Assembly: GCA_002887195.1 (NCBI GenBank)
Contig: PJAB01000974.1
Coordinates: 1 to 18,582 of the forward strand
Source of the DNA: Chrysochromulina parva
Taxonomy: Eukaryota > Haptophyta > Prymnesiales > Chrysochromulinaceae
Length of the DNA stretch: 18,582 nt
Direction of reading: 5' to 3'
The notes under the pieces were generated by a model. That model saw only the letters and a list, made by a program, of their open reading frames with translations. It did no database searches and had not been told where the DNA came from. The position numbers and the translations under genes were made by a program. The first letter of the stretch is position 1, and the number at the start of each line of letters is the position of its first letter. Shown piece by piece: positions 1 through 8,347 of the stretch.

Positions 1-229
1 CCGTGGCAGCGCGCGGCACGGCGGAGGGCAAGGAGCTGCAGCTCGAAGGCACCGCGAGCAGCAGCAGCTGTCCACGTGGTGGAGAGGCTGCTGGGGACGA
101 GCGAGCGGCGGGCCGGCGGCGGAGGACATTGGCGCGCGACCCAAGCACAAGGGCCGCCTAGCACGCGCCATCGGATCGTTTGCCTCGCGTGCGTACCTCC
201 TCCGCCGTCTTCTGCGTCACGCCGCCGTC

Positions 230-730
230 TCCTGTTAAGTCAACGAAGAAGAGCAGGTAAGCACCGTACACGCACAGCGCGACGAGCACCGGGTCCTGCA
301 CGTCCTCCATGCCCGGGACGAACAGCCCGAGAAGTCCGAAAAGCCCGAGAACAGCCCGAGAACAGCCCGAGAACAGCGCGACGAACAGCCCGAGAAGTCC
401 GAAAAGCCCCCCGAGAAGCCCGAGATGCCGAAGAAGCAATTCGAGAAGCCCGAAAAGCCCGAGAAGCCAGGGAAGCCCGAACAGCCCGACGAAGAACGAG
501 AAGCCCGATAAGCGCGATAAGCCTCCGAGCGCGACGAACAGCCCGAGAAGCCCGAACAATGCTTCAGGACGCTCGGAGGCTGAGAGCATGTCAGCAGGGT
601 GGTGTCCACTCCTCAGGGGGAGGCGTCCCGGCGCGAGGGAACCCCCATTAACAATTAGAAAAGAGGGGCTGGTGGCTGTCTCTGAGTACGACAAAAGTTT
701 GCGTGCCTCTCGTTGACTTAATTAACAGGA
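230..730. mobile_element. Insertion-like block with short terminal inverted repeats
   Basis: The block starts TCCTGTTAAGTCAACGA (230-246) and ends with its inverted counterpart at 710-730, TCGTTGACTTAATTAACAGG plus A, which has four extra bases (TTAA). It lies where the left arm has sequence that the right arm lacks. Inside is a degenerate array of CCCGAGAAG-like units. No convincing target duplication was seen; a shared TCT at the edges is too short to count. A minus-strand ORF at 158-694 (178 codons) reads as Leu/Phe/Gly-rich hydrophobic repeats, but other frames are open too. A non-autonomous transposon is the reading I favour; a simple local rearrangement is the alternative. Confidence 0.4.
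305..560. repeat. Degenerate CCCGAGAAG-type minisatellite
   Basis: Tandem units of about 9-12 bp built from CCCGAGAAG, CCCGAAAAG and CCCGAGAACAG. The array is purine-rich on the plus strand. In translation it gives Arg-Ser-Pro-Lys repeats on the plus strand, and Gly-Leu-Phe or Ser-Gly-Phe repeats in two frames of the minus strand. Having several open frames at once is what a short-period repeat produces, so it is no evidence for a gene. Confidence 0.7.
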
Positions 731-1410
731 TCTCGGGGAATTAACAGTAGAGACGAGATTGTTTGAGAGACTTCGCAGTTGGCAGTTCACCACCTTTTGT
801 GAGACTTGAGTTCGAATACTTCCGTTGTTTGTGAGTGAGACCTAAACGGCTTTTCGTGTGTGAGACTTTTCTCGTTAGACTTCCCTTCATGTTCAAACTT
901 GGACGTCCATGTCATGACTTCATGTTCAAACGTCCAAGTCATACCGGGAGTCATACAAGGACTGGATCTCGGGGAATATTTCAATTATATATATACATGT
1001 AAGTATCAACGAGATTTAGATTCAAGTCAAGTGACCCGCGGCTTCCCTTTCGCCCGTTTCCCACGGCAAATTTGACTGATTGCGGTTCATCAAACTGCAC
1101 GCACGGCAGCCCCTGCGCGCGCGCGGCATCCCGCTTGTTCCCGGTCCCTGCGAAAGCTAGACCAGCACCAGACTCACATCCTGTTGGTGTTGCGGGATCG
1201 GAACATCGGATCAAATCGTCCGACGGGCCGCCGTAGGTTTTAGGGAATCCTGGAATCCAAAACTTGAATGGAAATGGCCCCCAAACCCCCAGCATCACCT
1301 CACTGGGTGCGAAGACACACTGTTCGGAGTCACTGAGGTAAGTTGCGCGTGCGCGGTGCGGCCCGCGCCCGGCTCTGTGTGTGCTGGGCCTCGTTAGTGC
1401 TAGTTTCGGA

Positions 1411-2149
1411 GACGATCCAACGTAATACATGTACCTGCGAGCTAGATCGGATCCTAGTCCTCAAGTCCGTGTGGGACAGGCACGGCACGTGAAGGTCTCA
1501 GGCTGGCGGGGCGGCCCATGACCGAATCGACATGTCGTGTCACGTGTGGGCTGTGGCGGGTGGGGCGTACGATCGCCGAGTCCACGCCAGACTGAGTCTG
1601 AGACACAGACCGTCTTGCGTCTAAGACGTCTACTCTCTCGCCATCTAGTCCGGTACTCCGGTCCCGGTCGGCGGTCCGGTCCGAGGCGAGAAGGAAAACG
1701 CAGTCCGCGGGGGCGGACTTGCCGGGCTGCAGCGGGCGCGCCGCTGGCGCTCTCCGCTGCGACCGGGTGACAGGGAGACTCGCTGAGCGTGGCCGACTCC
1801 TGTCACGTGAGAGACCCGCGCGGCAGTCTGTGCTTTTGGTTCACTGCACACTGGTTGATGCTCTCGCAGCGTATTACCGCTATGAGACGATACTTAGGTT
1901 GACGTGCCATTAGCATTACGTTAAATACTACCACCCGGCATGACTACCACCGCGCCCCCGCTCACGTCCCGGACCTCGTCGTCTTCGCGGCCACTGTCGA
2001 GAGTAACGTCGATGTTGCCTAAGTTGGACCTCGTCTTCAGAGTAACTGTCAAACTTGCCTAATTTGGACCTCGTCTTCGTTGGCCACTGTCGGGTTGTCG
2101 GGTTCTTCGGCGGCGCCATGCCAGCCTACCGCCTTTGAGCCTGCTGCTC
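1411..2149. other. Gene-poor stretch
   Basis: I see no gene here; the ORFs are short and overlap in several frames. About 1978-2097 holds an imperfect tandem duplication in which GTTGGACCTCGTCTTC-like and CACTGTC blocks recur. Two CACGTG E-box/G-box palindromes occur (about 1496 and 1540), and a TCACGTGA version at about 1803. They could be regulatory, but no adjacent gene start supports that. Confidence 0.5.
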
Positions 2150-2310
2150 TCACACCGGCATGGCCTCCGCCTTCACACCGGCATGGCCTCCGCCTTCACA
2201 CCGGCATGGCCTCCGCCTTCACACAGGCATGGCCTCCGCCTTCACACCGGCATGGCCTCCGCCTTCACACAGGCATGGCCTCCGCCTTCACACCGGCATG
2301 GCCTCCGCCA
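2150..2310. repeat. 23-bp minisatellite, about seven copies
   Basis: Tandem units of 23 bp begin CACACCGGCATGGCC and end TCCGCCTT; some carry CACACAGG instead of CACACCGG. Because 23 is not a multiple of three, successive units read through different frames, which creates long spurious plus-strand ORFs. The array abuts the stop codon of the minus-strand plastid-type gene: the gene's last codons (Ala-Met-Pro-Val-stop) come from the first unit. Confidence 0.9.
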
Positions 2311-3868
2311 CCACCTCCGCGGCCACCGCTGCCTCGGCCACCGCCTCTACAGCCACCGCTGCCTCCGCCTTCACCTCCGCTGCCTCCGCTGCCTCCGCCT
2401 TCACCTCCGCTGCCTCCGCTGCCTCCGCTGCCTCGGCCACCACCTCCGCAGCCACCGCTGCCTCGGTCACCACCTCCGCAGCCACCGCTGCCTCGGCCAC
2501 CGCCTCTACAGCCACCGCTGCCTCCGCCTTCACCTCCGCTGCCTCCGCTGCCACCGCTGCCTCGGTCACCATCTCCGCAGCCACCGCTGCCTCGGCCACC
2601 GCCTCTACAGCCACCGCTGCCTCCGCCTTCACCTCCGCTGCCTCCGCTGCCTCCGCTGCCTCGGTCACCACCTCCGCAGCCACCGCTGCGTCGGCCACCG
2701 CCTCTACAGCCACCGCTGCCTCCGCCTTCACCTCCGCTGCCTCCGCTGCCTCGGTCACCACCTCCGCAGCCACCGCTGCCACAGCCTCAACCTCAGCCTC
2801 AGCCTTCTTCTCAATCTTCTTCTTCTCGATCTCCAACTCCTTCGCCGCGGCGGCAGCTGTGCGCACGCTCGCACCGGCCTCGGCGAGCTTGGCTTCGGCC
2901 ACCGCCTCGGCCACCGCCTTACTCACTGCATCGAATCCGGGCTTCGCAGCCACCGCCACCGCTTGCGCCTGGGCCTGCGCCGCCGCCAGCCGCAGCCTCG
3001 CCTCCTCCAGCCTCCGCTTCGGGAGGCTTGCGAGCCGGGCGGCCTCGGCCTCGGCGGCCTCGGCGGCGGCGAGGAGACGCACGACCTCCGCCTGCGCCGC
3101 CGCGCGCTCGGCTTCTTGCGCCATCTCGAGCGCTGCCACCTCTGCCTCCGCCTCGAGCTTCACACGTGCGGCCTCCGCCTCCATCTTGGCCGCCAAGGCA
3201 TACGCCTCTTTCACAGCGCGCTCGGCGGCCTCGCGCGCACCCGTGGCGGCGGAGGCGGCGCGATCCACCTTGGCCGCGCACGCCGCCGCTGCCGCGCGCG
3301 ACGTTGCCGCGCACTCGGCCGTTACCGTCACCACACTCGCCTGCGCTGCCTGCACCGCCTCGCGTGCGAGAGCCGCCACGCGCGCGGCCTCGACGGCAGC
3401 CTTGACCTCCTCGACGGTGTTCTCCGCCTCCTTGAGCGTCTTGCCGGGCAGTGCCGCTGCCTCCGCGGCTGCTTGCTTCGCCTCATCCGACAGGCGCGCC
3501 ACCTCTGCTTGGACCGATGCTCCGCGCTCCTTGGCAGCGGCGATGGCCTGGTCGGCGAGCCTCTTCGCCTCCTCGAGCTTCCTCTGCGGCAGCACCGCCG
3601 TGAGGCCATTTAGCGCGTTCTCGGCCCACTGGAGCCGCTCTGCCTTCTCTGCCGCCGCCTTCTCCGCTGCTTCGCGCGCTGCCTTCTCCGCCGGCGTCTC
3701 CAACGGCTCCTTGGCCGATCCAAACGCGGAGAAGAGGCCATCGAAGAGGCTCGGCGGGGACTCAGCCACGATTGGCGAAGACCGAGGCGTCGCCGAGCAC
3801 CGCAGCCTGCCTGCCTGGAAGCCCGTGGCCGTGGCCACAATGGTCGCGCCGACGAAAAGGAGACGCAT
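2288..3868 (-). CDS. Ala/Glu/Val-rich helical protein with plastid-type leader
   Basis: A 526-residue protein with no recognised enzyme domain. The N-terminus has a hydrophobic signal-like core (MRLLFVGATIVATATGF), and Phe16 sits at the likely cleavage point, followed by an Arg/Ser/Pro-containing stretch (about 17-40). That is the layout of bipartite leaders in algae with secondary red plastids, so import into the plastid is inferred. Residues about 55-350 are Ala/Glu/Lys/Arg-rich with heptad-like spacing, suggesting one long helix or coiled coil. Residues about 360-526 are almost only Ala, Glu and Val in repeats of about 33 residues (KAEAAVAVEAVAEAAVAAEV and variants), encoded by a GC-rich minisatellite. 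The start is the first ATG and gives the leader. It is divergent from the gene at 4032. A structural or membrane-associated plastid role is possible, but function is unknown. Long plus-strand ORFs over it are shadows. Confidence 0.65.
   Translation of the reverse strand: MRLLFVGATIVATATGFQAGRLRCSATPRSSPIVAESPPSLFDGLFSAFGSAKEPLETPAEKAAREAAEKAAAEKAERLQWAENALNGLTAVLPQRKLEEAKRLADQAIAAAKERGASVQAEVARLSDEAKQAAAEAAALPGKTLKEAENTVEEVKAAVEAARVAALAREAVQAAQASVVTVTAECAATSRAAAAACAAKVDRAASAATGAREAAERAVKEAYALAAKMEAEAARVKLEAEAEVAALEMAQEAERAAAQAEVVRLLAAAEAAEAEAARLASLPKRRLEEARLRLAAAQAQAQAVAVAAKPGFDAVSKAVAEAVAEAKLAEAGASVRTAAAAAKELEIEKKKIEKKAEAEVEAVAAVAAEVVTEAAEAAEVKAEAAVAVEAVADAAVAAEVVTEAAEAAEAAEVKAEAAVAVEAVAEAAVAAEMVTEAAVAAEAAEVKAEAAVAVEAVAEAAVAAEVVTEAAVAAEVVAEAAEAAEAAEVKAEAAEAAEVKAEAAVAVEAVAEAAVAAEVVAEAMPV
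2311..2790 (-). repeat. Coding minisatellite in the C-terminal tail
   Basis: Higher-order repeat made of GCNGAG/GCNGTG codons on the minus strand. Units of about 99 bp (33 codons) occur three times, with shorter partial units between them; one unit is extended and one is reduced to about ten codons. Differences are mostly whole codons (Val for Glu, Met for Val, Asp for Glu), so the reading frame is kept. Length variation between alleles is likely. Confidence 0.8.
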
Positions 3869-4031
3869 CGGATCTTTTCACAACACGAGATGCGCTCACC
3901 CTTTTCCGGAAAGATGCTTCGAATGGAATTCGTCGCCAAGATGCTTCCATTCACACACGGAATTGATCGCATTCATTAGGGAATCCGAACGAGTCCTCTT
4001 TCATCAGCCCCTGGCGGACGCGAGGGCCTCC
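3869..4031. promoter_or_regulatory. Short divergent intergenic region
   Basis: Only 163 bp separate the minus-strand start at 3868 from the plus-strand start at 4032, so a bidirectional promoter plus both 5' leaders should lie here, if both starts are right. It is less GC-rich than its neighbours and holds a near-repeat, AAGATGCTTCGAATGG (3912-3927) and AAGATGCTTCCATTC (3940-3954). I see no clear TATA box. Confidence 0.35.
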
Positions 4032-4086
4032 ATGCAGTCTTCTGAAGTACAAGTACACTCATGCAGCGTTCAGAAGGGCGACAGAG

Positions 4087-4136
<50 letters not shown>

Positions 4137-4637
4137 GCCCGGCGACGGAAGCGTGAAAAGCACAAGCGGAAGAAGAAAGAAGAGAAGCGGCTCAAGAAGG
4201 AACGGAAGCACCACAAGAAGCGCAAGGCGGAGCACCGGCCCAGAGAGGAGCGTTCCATCATCACTGGCAAGCGGATACAGCGAGCGGATGGGGCCACCGC
4301 AGATGCAGAGGGTGAGGCGCGACGTGTGGCTCTGCGACAGGCGATGAACGAGGGTGAGGACGAGGGTTGCGCAGGTGCCTCCGCTGGTGCGACCAGCAAA
4401 CGGCCGTCCATTGCACAGCAGGCACGCTCCGATCCGGCGCTCATGGCAGAGCTCATGATGGCCTCTGCAGCCGCGTCTCGTGCCAAAAAGCAACGGCTAG
4501 GAGCGCTCAAGCGAGGAGGCGGCGAAGACTATGCGGGCGCCATCGGGCGCGAGTACTTAGAGCATCGGGGCGCCGGAGGCGGGCGGCGCACCGCATATGA
4601 CGCTGCTGACTATATGAAACCAGACACCGGCTTCTGA
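4032..4637 (+). CDS. Ser-rich, Lys/Arg-rich probable nuclear protein
   Basis: A 201-residue protein. Residues 20-34 are a serine run encoded by an AGC tract. It is followed by a very basic segment, about 35-70 (ARRRKREKHKRKKKEEKR and onward), that would act as a nuclear localisation signal, then a short motif, RSIITGKRI. Similar basic tracts followed by an S/I-T-G-K-K/R-I motif occur in small splicing-associated eukaryotic proteins; I recall this only loosely and do not assign a family. The C-terminal half is mixed-charge, with an Ala/Met-rich helix (ALMAELMMASAAASRAKKQR) and a Gly/Arg/Tyr tail ending YMKPDTGF. The reading frame stays open far upstream only because it runs antisense to the plastid-type gene, so I chose the first ATG past that gene. 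A short upstream exon cannot be excluded. Confidence 0.65.
4090..4135 (+). repeat. AGC trinucleotide tract (poly-Ser)
   Basis: About 15 consecutive AGC triplets encode the serine run of the basic protein. It is a pure triplet microsatellite, so it is expected to vary in length without breaking the frame. Confidence 0.9.
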
Positions 4638-5261
4638 CGCGGCCACTGTAGAGTTTCGGGTATAGGACTCGGCTGGCCAGTTTCGCGTTTTTCGCGGACT
4701 TCAGAGCACCGCCCCGGGCCGGATGACTCCACTGTCCACGGGTTGTGGGTTAGTGAACTTGAAGAATCACGCGACACGCCAACATAAACAGCGTGGAGCC
4801 ACATACCCACTGCGTGGAACCCGACATAGCGTTGAGAGGAGCCCCCGGGCCAGAGAGAATACACTCAACAGTACTTGGGTGCCTGACCCGGCGCCGCGGG
4901 CGGGCGGCACGTGGGAGGTTGCACATGTGCAGTGCTGTACCGCGCTCTTCTGCCTGTGTCTGACTCTGGTATGCAGGCCCAGTGGTACGTGCGCCCGGAA
5001 AGGACGAGATAACAAGAAGAGATAACGAGAACAATACGCTGCGGATGGAGTACCACACACTGATGGCCAGATTTGTACAATTGCGTTGAGATGAGTTGAG
5101 ATTCGGAAGTTTTGTCCGGGTGGAACTGAATGTGGTCGTTTGAACATGTTTGTATTGCATGCAGGGCAGGTGCACTAGGAACTATCGCTGTTCGTTCACC
5201 CTCGCGGAACGCAAGCCGCTCGCCCCTCTTCGCCTCTTGGCGGTCTTGGGCACGACTTCAA
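4638..5261. other. Intergenic region upstream of the IQ-motif gene
   Basis: It should hold the 3' end of the basic protein gene and the promoter of the IQ gene. The IQ frame is open from an ATG at 5130, which would add 44 residues (MWSFEHVCIACRAG and onward) unlike the rest of the protein. A possible 3' splice site, TTGCATGCAG, ends at about 5166, so a 5'-leader intron is possible. Otherwise I see nothing specific. Confidence 0.4.
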
Positions 5262-7500
5262 ATGCCCGCGACCGCCGGGCCCGATGACAAGCGCACCTGG
5301 AAACAACCGGCCATTCCGTTGTTGCCAGCGCGTCCCTTGCCCGCTGGTACATTCGACGACCCCTGTCAAGCGCAATGGCTGCACAGGCGCTTTTTTCCAC
5401 CCACGGAGCTGACCGCTCCTTCTCCACATGCCAAGTCTGCAGCCAAATCGCCGCGCCCGCCGAGTGGCAAACCTCGGGATGCCCAGCCACGCCAGCGACC
5501 AGTCACGGCCGCTCCGCGCACGGCTGCTGCTCCGGCGTCGCCGTCCGTCACCTCAACCCCTGGGCCTGCTTTGACCCCGCAACCCTCGCACAGCGCGGCG
5601 GCGGCTGAGGCGGCCGCGGCGGCCAAAGCGACGGTGCTCTTTGCTGTTGGTGAGCGCGAGGCGGCGGTGGGCGCGCTGCGGGCTCTGCTACCCGCGCCGA
5701 CCGGCCTCGTGGAGCGCCGTCGCGCAACCGTACATCTTCTTTTGGATCCGCTCGCACTCAGCAGCCTGCGCACCGATTGCGCGATCTTGCTTCAGGCGGT
5801 ACGGCGCGCGACGCTGGCGACGCTGCAGGCGGTGCACGCGTGGAAGGGGTGCCTCCGCACGCACTACTCTTACTTTGCCTCTCTCGACCCAGACGACATG
5901 CATTTCTATGTCGGGGGCGTCGACATGCTTCAGAAGATGTGCTCGATGCCAGCTGAATTTGCCTCTCGGATCGCCTCTGATCGCCTCCCTGCCGGCATCT
6001 GATGGCCTGTTCAAGGCATCCCCCATCAGGGATCACGTGCTTGGCCTCCTCCCCGTGCCCTCTGCAGAGCCGCTGATGAGCCTCTGATGACCTCTGATGA
6101 TCTCTGATTGCATCCCTCATCAGGTGCTCCTCGCCCTGATGATCTCTGATTCCTTCCCTCATCAGGTGCTCCGACCTTGGCTTCTTCCCTGCGCCCACCG
6201 CGTGGGACCCTCTGCTCCTCCGATGGTTTGGAGAGCCCGTGCCTTGGATCCTTAACCATTACCGGTACGGGGGCGACGAGCTCGTCTCCTCCTCCGCCGC
6301 CGCCGCCGCCGCCTCCACCGCCGCCGCCGCCGTCGCTGCCTCTGTCGCCGCCACCGAGCGAGGCGAGAAGCGAGGCGAGGAGCCGTCCATGGAGCCGCCA
6401 CCGGCAGTGATGAGGGATGCAATAAGAGGTCATCAGAGTCCATCGGACGCGGCACTGCCGGCGAGTGCCGCCACACGGGCGATGATGAGGGTGATCGTCC
6501 CTGCAGTGCGCCCGTTTGTGCCTCAATCACCAGAGGGGGGCTTGGGAGGCGGACCCACGCGAGCACACGTGAGCGCGGCCCAGGCAGACATGCTCAGCCT
6601 CTGCGCCCGGCACGGCATCTACCGCTCCCCTTCGCAGCTCGTGGACGAGGCGGTCCCTCTCAACGCACCTGGGCGGACCAAGCCAGGTCCATTGCATGCT
6701 GATTGCCTCCCTCATTGCATGCTGATTGCCTCCCTCATTGCATGCTGATTGCCTCCCTCATTGCATGCTGATTGCCTCCCTCATTGCATGCTGATTGCCT
6801 CCCTCATTGCGAGCCAGGGCGGACCAAGCCAGGTCCGGGCGAGCGATGGCAGTGCATGCTGATTGCCTCCCTCATTGCATGCTGATTGCCTCCCTCATTG
6901 CATGCTGATTGCCTCCCTCATTGCGAGCCAGGTCCGGGCGAGCGATGGCAGTACGGCGCCTTCCAAACTCTCCTCTATGGCGCCGAGATCTATCCGGCGC
7001 TGCTGCGTGCACTCCCCGAGTTCTTGGACTTCCAGCGCTTGTCCGACGCGGCGAGATTCGTCCAACGATTGTACCGCAATCGTGTGTCCCGGGGGCTCTT
7101 CCTGGGGCTCGGCAGCGGCATCGAGCGACAGCGCCAGGCTGAGCGCCTGGCTGCAGCGAAGCTCAAGTTCCGTGCCGCCATGATGCTCCAGCGGTACTGG
7201 CGTGCAAGGCTGCTGCGGCGCGCGAGGAGCGAGCTCTCCGTTGCGGCGGACCTCGAGGGAAAGCGAGCGCGTGCGGCTGCCCAGATGGAGGACGCTCATA
7301 GGAAAGCATTCAAGGAGTCGTTGAGGCTGATGCGCGAGGGTGCCCTCGTCATGATCCAACGCCGCTGATTGCATGCTGATTGCATGCTGATTGCACCTCC
7401 CTCCTTGCATGCAGGTGCTCTCATCATGATCCAACGCCGCTGGAAATGGATCATGCGACGCAAGCGGCTCGAGGCGCTGCGCCGAGCACGTCCCAACTGA
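5262..7500 (+). CDS. IQ-motif protein, four exons
   Basis: Proposed exons are 5262-5938, 6166-6686, 6932-7339 and 7415-7500, joined in frame to 563 residues (607 if the ATG at 5130 is used). Residues about 40-150 are Pro/Ala/Ser-rich and likely disordered. Residues about 150-290 form a folded region spanning the first junction, which reads MLQKMCSDLGFFP once spliced. An Ala-rich linker follows. The C-terminal third is helical and carries three IQ-type motifs: VQRLYRNRVSRG (about 443-454), LQRYWRARLLRR (about 485-496) and IQRRWKWIMRRK (about 541-552). IQ motifs bind calmodulin or related EF-hand proteins, so a Ca2+-linked cytoskeletal or flagellar scaffold is plausible but inferred. If intron 3 is retained, translation stops after MIQRR and loses the third IQ motif. 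The N-terminal part matches no family I can name. Confidence 0.75.
5939..6165 (+). other. Intron 1 of IQ gene
   Basis: GT-AG intron of 227 bp: donor AAGAT|GTGCTC, acceptor CATCAG|GTGCTCCGACC. Both the intron and the following exon begin with GTGCTC, and a third GTGCTC follows an internal CATCAG at 6119-6124, giving an alternative acceptor. The middle is made of CTGATGA and CTCTGATTGCATCCC-type repeats typical of the introns in this window. Splicing changes MCSMP-stop-bound frame into MCSDLGFFPAPTAWDP, which clearly looks like protein. Confidence 0.75.
6407..6436 (+). repeat. Intron-type repeat, reverse oriented, inside an exon
   Basis: These 30 bases start GTGATG and end CATCAG and are translated as VMRDAIRGHQ in exon 2 of the IQ gene. 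Their reverse complement closely resembles intron 1 at about 6082-6123 (CTGATGACCTCT, then ATTGCATCCCTCATCA). Length 30 keeps the frame. It could be a decayed, exonised piece of the intron repeat, or a very short GT-AG intron, which seems too small for splicing. Confidence 0.6.
6687..6931 (+). other. Intron 2 of IQ gene
   Basis: GT-AG intron of 245 bp: donor AAGCCAG|GTCCATTG, acceptor CGAGCCAG|GTCCGGGCG. It holds five perfect 23-bp units (6694-6808) and three more (6854-6922) that begin GCATGCTGATTGCC. Between the two blocks, 6817-6853 is a copy of the joined exon ends: the last 16 bases of exon 2 followed directly by the first 21 of exon 3. Splicing gives GRTKPGPGERWQYGAF in frame. Confidence 0.8.
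6694..6922 (+). repeat. 23-bp intronic minisatellite in two blocks
   Basis: Units begin GCATGCTGATTGCC and end TCCCTCATT. There are five head-to-tail copies at 6694-6808 and three at 6854-6922. The copies look identical, so the array is young or kept uniform by conversion. There are no spacers, so this is not a CRISPR array. Confidence 0.9.
7340..7414 (+). other. Intron 3 of IQ gene, made from duplicated exon
   Basis: GT-AG intron of 75 bp. Its first 28 bases (7340-7367) match the first 28 bases of exon 4 (7415-7442) at 26 positions. The rest is partial GCATGCTGATT repeat and a CTCCCTCCTTGCATGCAG acceptor. Retention gives a stop (7366-7368) directly after the duplicated codons. Confidence 0.8.
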
Positions 7501-7545
7501 CAGCCCGGGCGCTGCGCCGAGCACGTCCCAACTGACAGCCCGGGC
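7473..7545 (+). repeat. 35-bp tandem duplication over the stop codon
   Basis: The segment starting GGCGCTGCGCCGAGCACG at 7473, which contains the TGA stop of the IQ gene, is repeated at 7508 with a period of 35 bp. The second copy lies entirely after the stop, so the protein is unaffected. Confidence 0.85.
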
Positions 7546-8347
7546 GCATCGTCACCGCTCCGGATCACCGAAGCCCAGATCTCCCCTAGACCTCCCCCAT
7601 ATCTCCCCCGATCTGTGCTTTGTCTCATCCGCAACCGATCCTCGCGAGATGCAGCGAGATGCAGCGAGATGCAAAGTCTGCAGCCGCCACACCCGCAGCA
7701 GGCGCGCAGCAGGGTGCACCGTGAGAGGACCGTGAGAGGATGATCTTCGAGTTGCAATTAGCGTGAGAGGATGATCTTCGAGTTGCAATTAGCGTGAGAG
7801 GATGATCTTCGAGTTGCAATTAGCGTGAGAGGATGATCTTCGAGTTGCGATTAGAGCGCTTATGGGCGGGGCGAAAAGGCGGGGATGCCGTGCGTATCGC
7901 GTCGAGAGCGCGGAGTTAAAAGCGCGTAACGCGTAAGCCCGAGGTACCCTATCGCACCGGCCGCGACCGTGTGAAAAGGGCGGGGAGAGAGATGTCATCT
8001 GTGGAGATAGAACCGGCTCGTCGTGCTGTATCGTGACCGTCGTGTGCACACCACCAGTCGTCATATTCATATTCATATCTTTGAAATCGCACACAACACA
8101 CGCTCTACTAGTACGTAGTTACACAATACGACGTAGTAGCTAGTACGTAGCGAACTTGACGACGAGATCTTCAACATGTAACTCCATCCGGGCTGCTGCT
8201 CAGTCGATGTGTGCTCTCGAATGCTCATGGCGCGCGCGACCGGTCGTGTGAGCTGTTTACTTACCGGTCGGATCCATACGGCTCCGCTCTCGAAGAGCAC
8301 GTGAGGCGCCGTAATGGGCGCAGGTGTATCATGCAAGGCGGACCATC
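7501..8347. other. Intergenic region between convergent genes
   Basis: Lies between the 3' ends of the plus-strand IQ gene and the minus-strand gene at 8348. It contains the 35-bp duplication tail, GAGATGCAGC units (about 7648-7675), the 31-bp array at about 7730-7850, and a TAGTACGTAG motif that recurs at about 8109 and 8140. I see no gene here. Confidence 0.5.
7730..7850. repeat. 31-bp tandem repeat, four copies
   Basis: Units containing GTGAGAGGATGATCTTCGAG followed by TTGCAATTAGC repeat with an exact 31-bp period (TGATCTTCG at 7741, 7772, 7803 and 7834). The last copy differs by one base (GCGATTAG). It is non-coding. Confidence 0.9.

Larger units (their letters stand above)
1..1410. repeat. 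Left arm of long inverted repeat
   Basis: Read as reverse complement, this arm is collinear with 17160-17983. The matching parts are 1-220, which pairs with about 17775-17983, and about 960-1410, which pairs with 17160-17700. Shared landmarks include the GGATCTCGGGGAAT motif, the CACATCCTGTTGGTGTTGCG stretch, the TAGGGAATCCTGGAATCC stretch and the GTGCTAGTTTCGGA inner edge. The segment between (about 221-960) is largely private to this arm and includes the block 230-730; GGATCTCGGGGAAT occurs twice here (about 729 and 964). Homology runs to base 1, so the arm may continue outside the window. Short ORFs in the arm are broken by indels between the copies, so most of it looks non-coding. Confidence 0.8.

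Noticed and set aside
981..1430. Minus-strand ORF of 149 codons in the left arm, with a similar stretch in the right arm (KLALTRPST and onward).
   Set aside because: Indels between the two arms shift the frame, and the similarity is at DNA level across the whole arm.
2080..3613. Plus-strand ORFs of 441 and 492 codons rich in Pro or Leu/His/Arg, and the upstream extension of the 4032 frame back to 2160.
   Set aside because: They lie opposite the plastid-type gene, several frames are open at once because of GC-rich repeats, and only the minus-strand frame has a leader and a clear start.
6694..6922. Regular direct repeats that could suggest a CRISPR array.
   Set aside because: The units are head to tail without spacers and lie in a eukaryotic intron.
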